Made by a program: the position numbers and the translations under genes | Notes under the pieces: model-generated | Database searches by the model: none | Told to the model about the DNA's origin: nothing | The model's input: the letters and a program-made list of their open reading frames with translations, nothing else | Part shown: positions 34,627 through 55,880 of the stretch, piece after piece | Layout: every line of letters starts with the position of its first letter | Numbering within the stretch: the first letter of the stretch is position 1 | From: Hevea brasiliensis | Taxonomy: Eukaryota > Streptophyta > Magnoliopsida > Malpighiales > Euphorbiaceae | Assembly: GCF_030052815.1 (NCBI RefSeq) | Contig: NC_079510.1 | Span: 47,334,725 to 47,398,724 of the forward strand | Length of the DNA: 64,000 bases | Direction of reading: 5' to 3'

Positions 34627-36264
34627 TAACTAACTTATAAGTTAAAACAAGCACCATTTAAGTCGCTAAAATCAATTATACACTCTAATTAGCAACATCT
34701 TAATTAAAAAAAAATAGATGTACAAACTAATAGAGAAATAAGTGGGAATTAAAAAAAATATATCATAGAGAAAATTGTCCCATGCTACACGTGTATGTAT
34801 GGTCACACACGTGTCATACTTGTTTGAGCTCCAAATATGATTTTATTTTCTATAGAGAAAGTCAATTATTTGATTATAAATATTATAAATAAAGAGGAAT
34901 TGAGCTTAAGTCTTTCAAATTCAATGCATGCAATTCCATGACTTTTTTTTAACGACTCTTCCTTCACTTCACATGATAAAAGCAAAGCAACGGTCGACAA
35001 TTTTGACTGAAAACACAGCAATCGCCAACACGATGTAGATAATGTATACATAAATTTCCCACAGGGACATGCAGAGAGCGGAAGGTGATCACCGTGTGCG
35101 TGCCCTGTCGGTATGAAATATTAAAAAACTAAAGGGAATTAAGTAAACAACACTGCTGCTAGGCAAATTAGTCTGCAAAACCCCCTTGAATTCTTCATTG
35201 ATGTCAACAACTCAGGTGTTTTCGTTTCGACAAGATTTATCTCTTGCCGCTACCTTTGAAAAACCAGAGACGCAATCGCTTCAACAGCCATTCATTTCAT
35301 TGGTATGTGCACGCTAGCCTTGAATTACATCATCTGCTCATTTATTTCATATAAAACCTTGGACTTTTGCCTCCTAAAATCCTTAGTCTAATTTCTACTC
35401 CGAACTATAGGCTTACAATGTGTGTGATTAATTACAAAATATTTGAATGAAATGGTTTGGGCGGAATGTGAAGACTCCTTTTTTTGGGTAAAAAAAAAAA
35501 AAAATTAGACGGAATAAAAATAAAAAACTACAACCAGCCCATAGCCCCATAAGAAAAACTACAATCCTAGAGGCCTATGGGCTCTGGATGGAGACAAATG
35601 AAAATTCATTATCTTAAGGAAGCCCACGAATGGTTTGAGTCCAGTCCATCAGGCAAAAGTCATTGCTTTTCATCATCTTCCGGTTGACGATGGGAATTAT
35701 GAGCAGAGTTCAACAGATCGAATTTTTACGGGAATTAAATTCGCTCAATTCAAATAAAATAAATTTAATATTTTATAATTAATTTTAAAATAAATTTAAA
35801 TTTTAAAAATAATATATATAACGAATTAAAATTAAAATTAAATATTATATATTGCCTATTAATTATTTAAATCAATTTATATAAATATTTAATTAAATAT
35901 AAAATATATATTTTTATAATAATATTTATAAATTTTTATATATTTTATTTTATATAAAATATTAATTAAAATATATAAAATTAAATAAATTTAAATTTTT
36001 TTAATAATAATAAATAAATTTAAAATTATTTAAATAATTAAAAATAAATTTAAATTGAATTTAAATTTTAATAATATTAATTAAATTTATATTCAAATAA
36101 TTTGATTTTCACGAGTACTTAGCCAAGCTGTGTGGTCTGTATTCAGCCCTGCAAAACAAATATCAACTTCAACTACATACTTCCATAAACCATGTGACAG
36201 TATGATCTTTTTCTTTCTCTGCGTTCCTGTCAGTGCCCATTGATAAATTAATCGCAGAGGTGAC
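34627..36264. other. Intergenic with AT-rich repeat family C, copy 2, and an orphan exon-like frame
   Basis: 35201-35302 is a 34-codon ATG frame (MSTTQVFSFRQDLSLAATFE...) ending exactly at a good donor (gtatgtgc). I cannot assign it to any gene, and it may be an alternative first exon of the pseudogene downstream. 35725-36110 repeats the AT-rich element of 18490-18915. ACGTG motifs occur at about 34788 and 34808. Confidence 0.35.
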
Positions 36265-39200
36265 ATGGAGTGCTGTTATTCCTTCAAACTGCCATCTCCA
36301 TACCCTTCTTTAATCCTTAACCTTCAGGTGTGATAGTAAGCGAGTGTCTGCGTGTTTCTCTCCTACCATATTCTTTTTCTTGATCACTGGTGGTTGATAC
36401 GTCTGTACGTTTATCCTCTGAACCTGTTTCTGATAACTTCTTTTTCAAGTGGGTGATTCTTGTTTAAAGCTGAAATTTGGGTTTCTTATTTAATTTCAGT
36501 TTGTAATTCCTTTTTTGCTTGCATGTATGGATACCGAGTGGAAAATTATGCTTACTGTAATTTGGTATTCAGTGATTGCTGTACCCCTCTTTTAGACAAG
36601 TTGTTGCTGAAATTTATGTTATTTAGGATTAGTCCAATTGCCTTGAAATCACTTGTCCATGTTTTCAATGTGAAGTTTGTATCCATATGAAGATGATTCT
36701 TAAATTGCGAACCATTTGATCCCAAAATCTGCCATCTTTTTCCCTTTCTTGAAATTGAAAGCTGATAGCTTTGTCTGACATTTAGCTTTTCAGCTGAAAT
36801 TGCTGCACAAGCAGTATAGAAGTTATTTGTTTCGTCTGTTCTAGTTCTGATTCAGACGAGTATTATTTTCACTTTATAACTTAATCAACTACCACTGCTG
36901 CAGGGTTCTTCATCACCTGTTGGTAGCAGATTTTCCAAAAACTCTATTCATCCTCATTTGCTATCCTCTCCACTTCCTAAACCATTTCTTCACAGTAATG
37001 ATTGACTACAGTATCAACAAAAATAGCTTTTTTCACTTTGAAGACATATAGAGGCTCCATGTTAGCAGAAGCTGGAAGGCAAGGTTGGGACTTTGGCAGG
37101 TTTTTTAAAACATTATATTTCTTCAATGGACCTCCATCCCCTGCTAAGGTTTGACATAGTTTTGGTTGGAATTTTTATCTCATCATATCAGCTAATCTTT
37201 TAAATTTTCAACTGGAACTTACTATCTGTTAAGTTCTTTGAGTTTCTAGTTGAAAAACTATCCAGTCAATCATCTAGTGAGCCAAAAAGCGTGATGGACA
37301 GTCCTGGCATTGTCCTGGTAGTTGGAGCTACTGGTGGTTTTGGCAAAAGAGTAGTTGACATCTTAAAGAAGAAAGGACAGCAAGTCCGAGTACTTGCATG
37401 TGCTCTTGCCGAAAAATTTATAAGTAGAAAGGAGAAGAGTCTGCTCACTTTTTCTTCCTCTTATTTTTGTTTCATATCAAAAATTTCTCAGGTCAGAAAT
37501 GAAGAGAAGGCAAGAATGATGTTGGGCTCAGATATTGACTTGGTGAGCTGGCAGCCGTTGTAAATTAGCATGGTGATGAATTCAATGCTTGCAATTATTA
37601 CATGTTACTTTTCAGTTTTGTAGTTGATAAAGCTTGCAGTCTTATCCATCTTATTGCTTTAGAATATGGTCTTTGGCTATGTGCTTAATGGTCTGAAAGG
37701 ATATGAAGCGCGAGTTTAGACGTGTTGTTTTCAAACAATTTTATGTTATCTGAGGTGGCAATCTGAATCTGATAAAAGATGAAATTACTGATGTTCAACC
37801 TTCGGGTGAAACTGAAATTTGAGTATCAGGCAAAGCATGTAAACATCTGCAAAGGTGTAGCTTATTTGCTTTTTCTTGTATTTTCTTTTAAGGAAATAGT
37901 CACTTGGATTAAGCATTTGGTGGCAGCAGCATCAAATCACGATTTTATAAAATTTTCTGCATTATGTTTATTGGATAAATGTTCATTTCATGTCGAAGAC
38001 ATTGTGGATAGGATATTTCTTTTTCTCTTGTAGTGGTGGAAGATGATTGGTTCATTAATTTGGCTTACTTCATGTCAAAATTTTTCCACCATATAATTGC
38101 AAAATCTAATCCTGTTTCAGTTTCATGCTTCTAACTGGTCACTTCTCTTTCCTTTTGCACTTATCAGATAGTTGAAGATATCACTAAGGAAGACACATTG
38201 GTCCCTGAGTACTTCAAAGGGGTGAGGAAAGTTATTAATGCTGCTTCTGTTATTGTTGGTCCCAAGGAAGGTGATACTCCAGAAAGGGCGAAATACAGCC
38301 AAGTATGGTTGCAAACATCATTTACATGAATGTTCATAGTTGTGTGCTTGTCATCATAGAACTGGGCTATCATCATGAATATCTACCAAAATTTACATTT
38401 TCCAATTTTGGTGTCCCTTTGTCACCATTTTAAGTTTTTATTTCTTTCTACATTAGTTGCCTAACTTTCAATTACTATGTGCAGGGAATCAAATTCTTTG
38501 AACCAGAGGTACAGAAATGATTATCTATCTTGTGTGTGTTTTTGTTAAATTCATCTTCCCTGTTAAGTTAATTTGAAAACTTCATTTGCTTTTCCCATTT
38601 TTGTTGGAAGCATCAAATATTTTCGTTGTCGATATGTGGGGCTTTGTTTGATTTATGAAAGCAGATTAGAGGGGATTCACCTGAAATGGTGGAGTATGTT
38701 GGGATGAAGAATTTGATTAACGCTGTAAAGGGGAATGTTGGACTTTGAAGTGGGAAATTGCTATTTGAATGTGAAGGTATTATCTGTAATTGCATTAGCT
38801 AGTATTTTATGCTAACATGCTTACGATTATATAAACAACAAAAAGAATGAGTGCTCAGAAAATTATTTTGGCAAAACATTTATCCAACACATTGTTGGAT
38901 TAGTTGATATGACTTGGCCCTGATCCCATGAACCTCAGTGCTCAACTGAATAATTTGAGAATTGTATTTTTTGTTCGCAGCCAATAGTTTTTGTTCTATA
39001 CTTTTCCCCTATTCAGTAAGTACTATGATACTCTGAATCCGTGAACAAAAAAAGTGGATATCTTCTGCCTATTTTAATATTTACTGAAATGCAATATAAC
39101 ATGTTTTAAGCTTCAAATGAGATTCTTTATCCAACTTGCATGTTGCAGGCAATAGTTTCAGAGATTTACCTTGGGGTGCTTTAGATGATGTTGTGACGGG

Positions 39201-42200
39201 AGGCATTAGTGAAAATAATTTTCAAATTGACACAACTTGGAAAGGGGGGGGGGGGGAGGGTGGGTGTGGTGGTGTTGGGGGTGGACCAACTGGGATTTTC
39301 ATAGGTTGGTTTCATTTAGACTCAGTTGCCTGGGTGGTTTCAGTAGTCAAATGTACTTTCTGTTTATGTCCTTTTCTTTTGCATGTTTGTACCTTGTCTG
39401 GTGTTGTTTCCACTGCAAATAATGGTGCCTTCACTAGCATCAGAACTAGGGTAATCTGCAGCATTTTAGTTTGATTTCTCACTTTTCTTTTGCAAAGACA
39501 TGGTTTGTTTGCTGTTTGTCAACAGCTTTACTTTTTCGTTACCCATACTTTGATCGATGATTCTATCAGGCCAAATAGAAAATGATTGTATGTTAACGCC
39601 TTCTTTTAATTAAATTACTGAGTAGCATAGCATTTAAAATGGTTCCATTAAGCCTTTCTTCTGAATCTCATTTATATGTTTTCTGTTGTGTTGTGCCAGT
39701 TTTGACCGTTTAGAGCAGTAAGATTAAATACCATCTCCATATTTCCTAACCATATACAGAGCCTGTTATTAGTTTGGCTAATGGGGCTATAATTTATGGT
39801 CCAAGGACGTGCCTTTGTATTCCTTGTCTTGCACTTCATGTCATTAAATCTTTGTTCTTCATGATTTTGAAATTTGGTAGTGGTGGCCTGATTTTGACAA
39901 ATCAAACTCTTTTAGAGTAGTTAGCTGATTTTCATGATATTGGAATAGAAAGTCCTGTGCTTAAACCACTAGACCTGCCAATTTCACATATAAAACTTAT
40001 TATTACATGCGGTGGAGTGGAACTTATATAATGTTGGATGTAGTAAAAAACAAGTAATTTAAGTTGGAGCAATAATAGAAATTTTAGAAATTAGCCTTAA
40101 CTGCCTATAAAAGTTACAAATGTTAGAAGTTTTGGTTCTATGAGGCACAACCTCTGCCAAGCAATGTCATTCTGCATTTTCAATTTTTCAGCGGTACTGA
40201 TGATTCTTTTAAAATGATAACTTCAGCAGAAAATGGTGACGGATGTATTGCTTTATTAGTGATGGAATGGAATGTTTTGCTTTAACTTAGCAAGTCTTAT
40301 GTAATATTGTAAATTTACATTAATATCTTTCCAGAATTTTTCAACGCCTGAGGACCTTTCTGCGTATGATGGTTTGGAACTAAGCCTTAAAGGTGATGAT
40401 TGTTGGTATAAACTTATTGTTCGTACTAGCCGTGATTGGGACGCTGCTGGTTATACAGCAAGCTTCGACACTGTTGAATGATGGCAATCAGTAAGTCAGA
40501 TCCCGACTTCCTTTTGATTGCTTTGTTAAAGAAATATGTTCTCAATTGGAACGACTTTTTCCAGATACGCTTGCCATTTTCTTCTTTGAGGCCAATTTTT
40601 TGAGCTCGGACTGTATCAGATGCTCCTCCATTTGATCAAAGCAATATTGTATCATTGCAGGCATGTTATATCTGCTGAGGATTATTTATTTTCTGCTTCA
40701 TTAGCTTCTTACTTTTTGGTCAATTAACCAAATATATTTTCAGCTCATGTTCAGCAAGTTTGAGTATGATGGGAAACTGAATCCAACTTTTTTGGAGGGT
40801 CCATTTGAGCTTCCCTTATCAAGTATAAGGGCCTTCACAAATGATCCTATAACTCCCAAGTTTAACATTTGTTTTGTTTGTTTCTTTTTTAATGTCTTGA
40901 ATTTAGTGATCTGCTGAAATTTTTTAATTTGGGTTTTGTCCATCGTAGGTTTGTACATGTGAGCTCTGCAGGAGTAACTAGACCAGAAAGGCCTGGCCTC
41001 AATTCCAGTAAACAACCTCCTGCTGTATGCTTGAACAAGGAATTGGGTTTTATCCTAACTTTTAGGTTGAATGTTGGTTGTTATCTATGTATAAGCTGTT
41101 TGTGTCAGTGTAAATTCCGTTACCTCAACGAAGCCTAGTAGTTTAATAATATATTATTTGGAACTCATTGCTGCTTATGAAGTTGCGGGACTTCTGAATC
41201 TGACTTGTTCACTGAACCACATATTGTTAATACATGGTTCATGAGGTCAAACCATGAACTCAATTGATGGATTTGTAAAAAGAAGGGCAGAAGGTTGAAG
41301 TTTAATGGAAAAGATGGAAAGAAGATTCTAAATATTTGATATGTTAGCTTTTGAAGAAAAGACTAATAGGAATATGAACTCTTAAATTTACAGGGACTGC
41401 ATAAAAAATGGAAAAAATAAAGACATCTTGGAACTCAAAGTAAAGAGAGAGGAATACCAATAACATGTTATGTGCACATGCAGAATACAAACTCACATGG
41501 AGATCATGATCTAGCTGATTGCTGTTTTCCGACAATATTTGGTTGGATGAATTTATTCAGTTCTTTGTTGGCTATTGACATCCCGTTGCTGCTGAATTTA
41601 TGTGTGCTTATGTATGGTGAGGGATGGCTATGAATGATCCAAATTCAGGCTGACTGAGCTAATAGACTAGGAAGTAGGAAAGTGATTTTGCATCTATCAT
41701 CAACACCTCAGGCCACAGCAAGTCCAGCGAAAATAATTTCCCTCTTTATTTCAACCATCTGGCTAGAATTTGAAACTTCAGTGTTTGGAACTATCTCAAA
41801 TTTTTTTGGAAACTTATTAGCTTTAGCCTTTATGACAGGGAGAAGATTTGATACGTGAAAGTGGCATGCCATATGCAATTGTAAGGCCTTGTGTATTAAC
41901 TGAGGAGCCTGCTGGTGCAGATCTCATTTTTGACCAAGGAGACAATATAACGGTATAGCACTAATATGAAAGTTTAACTTTTCTTTTTTTGTTTATACTT
42001 GTTTAGATATGGCACAAACTTTTATAGGATTATATTAGGTGGTTCAGCTGAATATTCTTTGTTGGCTGGGAGGGAGTTGCACTCTGAAATTCATTGAGGA
42101 CAAGTGATTGGTGTTGCCTCTGTTATCTTTAACCATTTTTGTGAGTAAAATATCAAGGGAAGAGGTTGCTCGGATTTGTGTTGCTGCTATGGAAAGCCTG

Positions 42201-42432
42201 TATGCATAGCACAAGACATTTGAGGTTCCAACTGTTCTAGTTTTGAGCTAAAAATCTTTTCCTTTAGAGGTTTTAGTTTGGGACAATCTTATGAATGTAT
42301 GCTTCTTTTGCAGGTTAAAAGTGTGATTCCTTTCAGTGAACCATTTATAGTGGTTACAGGGAATATTTTAAAACTTTGAAAAATGGTATTACAGGGAAAG
42401 AATACCTAAAACGAAGTCCTGTTCCAGTCTAA
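36265..42432 (+). pseudogene. Decayed gene for an At4g18810-like NAD(P)-binding / CIA30-domain chloroplast protein
   Basis: At least 13 exons of one gene are still recognisable. 36265-36327 (MECCYSFKL..., transit-peptide-like), 36904-37148 (ends AGRQGWDFGRFFKTLYFF..., then PPSPAK), 37234-37395 (Rossmann motif VVGATGGFGKRVVDILKK), 37492-37542, 38168-38302 (DITKEDTLVPEYFKGVRKV), 38485-38508, 38665-38776, 39149-39304 and 39401-39450 (CIA30 domain: LPWGALDDVV.GG), 40335-40490, 40565-40660, 40744-40859, 40949-41072, 41839-41952, 42146-42216 and 42314-42432. The family combines an atypical SDR fold with a CIA30 domain, like HCF173, and is plastid-located. Breaks: a TGA with frame change near 37003; TGA at 38746, 40479 and 40601; TAG at 42207; a TG instead of AG acceptor at 39399-39400; a shifted acceptor near 42145; and a deletion with frameshift in the last exon near 42355. 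Stop and splice changes are far too many for sequencing error. Confidence 0.85.
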
Positions 42433-43008
42433 TTCCCATAGACAAAAGGTGCGCTTTTATTATTAGCTCTGTTAGTGATAGATTTGATGATCACATTATC
42501 AAATTTCATTTACATATATAGGATTCAACAAAAAGAAGCAGAACTACTGCCTAATATTCCAAATAAGGACATCCTTACCAGGAAATGACAAAGAACATAA
42601 TATATTGTAAGTTTACTGACTACAAACTGTGAAAGAATAGGATGAATTTTGGCTCTGTTTGTGTACTGAACGTCTGATTTACAATAAAAGTGGGTATTTG
42701 AACTACTACTGGTTATAGTTTAGAAGATTTTCTGTTCAATATCATTAATATTTCCCTGAAATTATGCTAAAATTTGTACGTACTTGTAGGCATATTTCTA
42801 CTTTTATGCTTGTTTTGAGTTGGTAGGTTGACTGCATATGGTTTGATGAACTGGAGAAAATCATGGGTGAAAGCAATGTATTGCTGATCAGTAAATAAAG
42901 TGGACTATGGAAAGGAATTCAATTTTTTGTATAAAGACTTTCATCACAGCTTCACTTATTATACAGCAATTACCACAATGAGTTTCATAATCTATTTTGT
43001 TCTTGCAG

Positions 43009-43134
43009 ATCATACCCCTACAATTACAAAATGATGAAGCAGAGGTTTCTTGGGAATCATTGGGCGGGCTAGCAAGAAAAGAGATACCAAGAAAGTTGAA
43101 ACAATTAGGGATTAATGTTGGAGTGAGTGTGTAG
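43009..43134 (+). other. Orphan 3'-exon-like frame of unknown origin
   Basis: After a strong acceptor (tgttcttgcag) the frame reads NDEAEVSWESLGGLARKEIP on to LKQLGINVGVSV and a stop, 42 codons with a non-random composition. It could be the last exon of another gene fragment or of an extended form of the pseudogene upstream. I do not recognise it. Confidence 0.3.
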
Positions 43135-44870
43135 AAAAATCTTGTCTTCATAAACTATTCAGGAAAATAACCACACAAAAGCACATCTTTTGTATATTCC
43201 AAGCTGTATATAAACCAAATTTCTTGTCTCATTTCATCTGATAATTTGAAATCGTGAATATATCATCTCAATTCCATGAATTACATTGATTTCTGTGCAT
43301 TAGAATGAAAGAGAGAAGAAGAGAATTTTTCAGATATTGAATTAGAAATGACGAGGCATGGAAATCGCGAATTATATTGATGAGAGAACAGGTGCTTCAG
43401 ATGATTCAGGACCAGCCTCATGCTTTGTATGTATTCTTGTCTAGACGGCCAATGTTAATTACTTTTCCTATGTACAATGCTGTGTTCTGTGAGCATATAT
43501 TTTGGAAGAAAATGGATGTGACAAAGGTAAAAAAAGGTAAAAACAAAGGAAAAACAGACAACGACACAAGATGGAGCATCTCTGATACAAACAGTGTTGT
43601 TTGGAGCATCTGCAAACCTATTACTATCAAGGTTTCGATTTCACTGTAGAATTCCATATGCAGAAAAAAACAACAGTAAATTTTTTAAGTTAGACGAGAA
43701 AGAGAGAGAAGAAAGGGACAAAGGGTGCTGAATCCCTCTATCTACTGATCAATGTTTCCCAGAAGAATCTTTTTTTTTTTTTCTCCAAATGTAATAAAGG
43801 TAAGAAAAACTTTTAACATAGCAAGCCCTTTTCTAATTCAATATTATTTAGGAACGAGATGAACTCAGAAAACTCTTCGATTACTAAACTATATCTATAT
43901 AATTGTTTATTTTATATATATATATATTCTGAGTTTGGACAAAATTATATCTATGTTAGGTTGGAGATATATAATATGGATCATAATAATATTGCAGATC
44001 TTTTTAGGTGCATCGATTTACGTCAGCCTGTTATACCCATTGCATGCAAAGGTTTCCGTCCTTGGACCCACGAGTACGTATTTGCATGAGCTGTGATTTT
44101 GGAGTTTCTGTCAAGTTTCTCAACCTGGATTTGCTTGCACGTGATATTCACGTGAGAGACGGCTCCTCTCATACCAGCTACAAACCTATTCAAGCTTAGA
44201 ATCAAACTAACACGAGACTAAAATCGAATCAGATTAGAGCTTTACAAGTCCACTGTATTTATGACATTATGGCTTGTAGTAAGCTTATGCATTTGATATT
44301 TAAAATTAAGTTGAACCAATTTGTCATTTTGCCTTTGCATTTAATTCCCTCTTTGGAACTTTCCCTTGTTTGGGTTTCTGCAGTTGTTGAATGGAAGTGA
44401 ACTGATGTGCCCAAATGGCCAAATTCAAGTAGTTTCTTCACATATTTAAATAATTTCTGTTAACTTTAATTAGATTTGATTTCATGTGTGTATTCTTGAT
44501 AAATTATGAAGTATACTAAATGAGACACTGTGCAAGCTACCTTTTTCCTTCTTTTTCTTTTCTTTACTTAACTTTAAAATAAAAATCTTTTGGAAAAAAA
44601 GAGTTTGAGAATTAATTAATTAGCCCTGAATATAATATTGCATCACTTTCATTGGAAACTGAATAGGAGTATCCCATTAAAAGTGAAAAAGGACAGGACA
44701 ATATGAGATCATAAATGGTTGAAGGCTTAGGCTTTGCAACAAATGCAGAGAAATTGAATAAAATTTAAAGAAGGGAAAACAGTGAGGGTTTAGCTATGAA
44801 TTAAGGAGATATTAAGTTCAAAAAGGGTAAGAAAAATGAGAGATATTTTCATATCTATCTCTCTCTGTCT
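43135..44870. other. Intergenic, nothing recognised
   Basis: No supportable gene. Frames at 43377-43657 and 43859-44205 lack motifs. A CACGTG-type element lies near 44139, and two ATTCACGTGA-like motifs lie in the 44090-44160 area. The 3' end of the small gene at 44871 falls at the right edge. Confidence 0.4.
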
Positions 44871-45245
44871 CTATTTGCTTCCAAGAAAATTAATGAAACA
44901 GTAGTAAAAAGAGAAACAAGAATTTAGCAGAGAGCAGCATACATTACAGAAAGCTTTATGTCTTCTACTAGGTCGACGTTCATCCAAAACATTTCTAAGT
45001 TTTTCAAGCATTCCTTCTTCTGTGAATATCCGATCTGGGGAGATCAAGAAAGCACTTCTTCTAATGGGAGGAGACCACAATCCACTTTGCTCATAATCAA
45101 AATCAAATTCACTCACATCAAAGAATTTCTTGAGAAGTCTATCCGACACAGACTTGGACACCATCTGAATCTTTTGAGGAGAGGACTCAGGCAAAGGCAA
45201 TGAAGGAGAGGAAGATGAAAATTGTTCAGAGGTAGACATTTTCAA
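44871..45245 (-). CDS. Small conserved-looking plant protein of unknown function
   Basis: A 124-residue single-exon frame. The N terminus is Ser/Pro-rich ([14 protein letters not shown]). The core [20 protein letters not shown], then [17 protein letters not shown], and [19 protein letters not shown], look like a folded or binding segment rather than chance. I recall similar short angiosperm proteins with [18 protein letters not shown] and GLWSPP motifs, but no assigned function. The last 25 residues are hydrophobic and Cys-rich. The start could be Met1 or Met3 (45245 or 45239). No signal peptide. The 5' flank at about 45246-45300 is AG-rich, leader-like sequence. Probably a real gene. Confidence 0.65.
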   Translation of the reverse strand: MKMSTSEQFSSSSPSLPLPESSPQKIQMVSKSVSDRLLKKFFDVSEFDFDYEQSGLWSPPIRRSAFLISPDRIFTEEGMLEKLRNVLDERRPSRRHKAFCNVCCSLLNSCFSFYYCFINFLGSK

Positions 45246-53212
<7,967 letters not shown>

Positions 53213-53902
53213 GAGTTTAGTCTGAATTCAATTGTTACATAGGATGGCGCTGGTTTGTTTTTGCACCATCTGTTTTAATGTACACCATTATTATGTAAAA
53301 TTTTCTCAAAGATTCCCACAGTAGGAGAGCTGGGGATTGATTTTTACTTTGATTTTCTTCAGAGCCTTTCGTTCGACTGTTATTTCTAGCTGACTGAGAG
53401 CTTAATTAGGAACAAGGTATTACGCTGCTGCTTTTAAAATGGTTCTGAGTGAAGTTCGAACCTGCTGCGTTAAGCTATCTATTTAGTTGTATTAATTCAT
53501 GTTTGTAATCACATTTTCCTGCATTAGTTCATAGGTAATTGAATTAAATTACACTATTGCTTTTGAAAATTTGCTTCTGTCTCATTCTCTGAAGCTATCA
53601 TTCATTTTATAGGAGTAGTTGTCTTTGAGGTCTCTAACTCTATTAGAATGGACTGTCTATATTAAAATGATTTAGACTATTTTGATTAGATAAGCCCAAG
53701 TTCAAATCCATTTCAATGGCAGATGCTGATCTGTTTATTAATTCACATTACTGAATTTCTAATAATATATACATAATTCAAATTAACATAAACATCTCCA
53801 ACGAGAAACGAATCAATCATAAAAGGGAAACAAGAAACTTGTTGCTTAGAGTTTGCAGGTTGCTGGTTAATCTTTTATCTCTAAGCTGGCTTTAAAGCTT
53901 GT
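53213..53902 (+). other. 3' flank of RABA1, otherwise nothing recognised
   Basis: The first 150-350 bp should be the 3' UTR of RABA1. No further gene signal. Confidence 0.5.
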
Positions 53903-54478
53903 TGGGTTTAGGCGTTAGTTGACAGCTAGAAGTTGATGATAGTTGATTTATGCTAAGTATTTAGTAAAATCATGCTTAATTATTATTATTGATATGTAAA
54001 ATGTCTAATAAGGATATATATATCATATAATTTATTTTATTATTGAAATAAAAATAAAATTATAAATTTATTATATTATATTATTTATTTTATTGTTAAA
54101 TTAAATATATAATTTTTAATTTAGTGTATTATATCATTTATTATATTATTAAAGTAAATATATAATTATTAATTTATTATATTATATTACTTATTTAATT
54201 ATTAAAATAAGAAAATAATTAAATTTTTTAAAAATAATTAAATAACTTTAAAATTGTAATTATCAAATAATAAAGTAATTATTATTGTTATAAAAAAAAC
54301 TTGTTGCTAATACTAAGTTTTTAGATGTAAAAAATATATTTTTCATAATAAATAAGTACTTATATCTTATGTTATTAATAACAAAGTTTTTTTTTTAATT
54401 TATCAACGCTCTAATTCACTTATTTTATTATTTATCAACTATCAGTTGCACTCAAAAGATAAATCAAATACCTTTAAT
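53903..54478. mobile_element. Tourist-like MITE, family A, copy 3
   Basis: The left end GGGTTTAGGCGTTAGTTG and the right end (reverse complemented GGTATTTGATTTATC) are imperfect inverted repeats. The interior shares 'ataatttattttattattgaaataaa'-type blocks and 'atcaactatcag' with the copies at 8653 and 32832. No coding potential. Confidence 0.5.
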
Positions 54479-55880
54479 TTGTTTAAATCACACTTATCCC
54501 AATGCCATGCTTTGGATTGGGAAGGAATTGACTATTTCTCTTTTAATTAAGCATATTAACCATTGTAACTAGAAAAAAAAAGCATATTAACCGTTCATTA
54601 ACAAACGTTATGGTGACCTTGCTGATGACGTTGTGCCATGCACATGTTATATATTTAATGTGGGATTGAATAATCAATTATTAATTAAGCAAAAGCCCTA
54701 ATAGAAATTTAAAACTTCATAAGCATCCTTAAAAACTTAAATTTTACCATTTAAATTTGTTTAAATAACGCCAAATATTCAAATTTATTTTAATTCAATT
54801 CTTTTAATTTTAGATCATTTTGATTAAATTTTATTTAAAATTAAAATTAAAAAAGAGGAGTGTGCCCGACATATTATAAATAATAAAAAAAAAATCTTTT
54901 TCCCTTCTTTCTCTCTTTCCACTCTCTCTCTTCTCTCCGCAACTTGTTCATCTCCATTTGTGAAAAAAGCAGACTTGAATTCATTTGTGACCAGAATGCT
55001 AAATTAGAATTTCAGGAAGAGAAAATCAAAAAGGCCATTTATGGGAAGATGAAAGCTACCCGGCTGATCTTCAAATAATAGAGTAAAATTAGAGCAGTTG
55101 GAAGATGCGTGCATGATGCCTATCAGATAATTGATTCAGTCGCCATGAGATCGAGTTGTTCATGCTCACCAAGACCAATTGTATGGTTCCTCTTACTGTG
55201 CATCACCTGGTTTGCTGTTCAATTTCTATAGTTTCACGTCCACATAAAAGAGAAGATTCAGGCAACAGAACATCTTGACCAAGCTGACCTTTGCATAATA
55301 TAATATTCTGAAAAGATAAATAAATTCACTGACATCGTTGTATCATGAGCTATCAAAGAAATAAAACCAGCTTACCTTCATGACTTGGAATCAAATTAGA
55401 AATGTTGTGTGAGAGATCCAATGTACAACTCCCTTGCTCTGTTACAGGACCATGGCTGAATAACGCAAAGCTTGACATTGAGGATACAGGTCATGTTAAA
55501 TTATTCTAAAGCGTATTTTATTATTATTATTGTTGTTGTTATCCCTATCAAGTAGTTACTAAGTAGTTATCTAAATAAGAGATAGGTAGTTATCAATTTC
55601 TGTTATTTTGTATCAGACTTGTATCAGTTACTTTGTTCTAATTCTTCTATTGAATAAATATTTTTCTAGGCTCTTCTTCTATTTTTGATTTATAATCTGG
55701 GCAGTATTTAGTTCTATTTTTTACAGGTCATGGTGCCTTCTATGGGATTGCACCATGTCTTTGGTATGTTTTCTTTTCAAATATTATCTGCCTATATTTT
55801 TCCTTCTGTTGGGTCTTCCCTGAACTAGAATTCGTCTTCCCTGAACTAGAATTTAAGTCAACATTAGTAGTGTTCTGATA
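54479..55880. other. Intergenic, possible upstream pieces of the fragment that follows
   Basis: AT-rich sequence to about 54890, then a CT-rich stretch (54897-54945). Short exon-like bits near 55000-55070 and 55445-55490 could belong to the broken gene at 55.9 kb but cannot be assigned. Confidence 0.35.
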
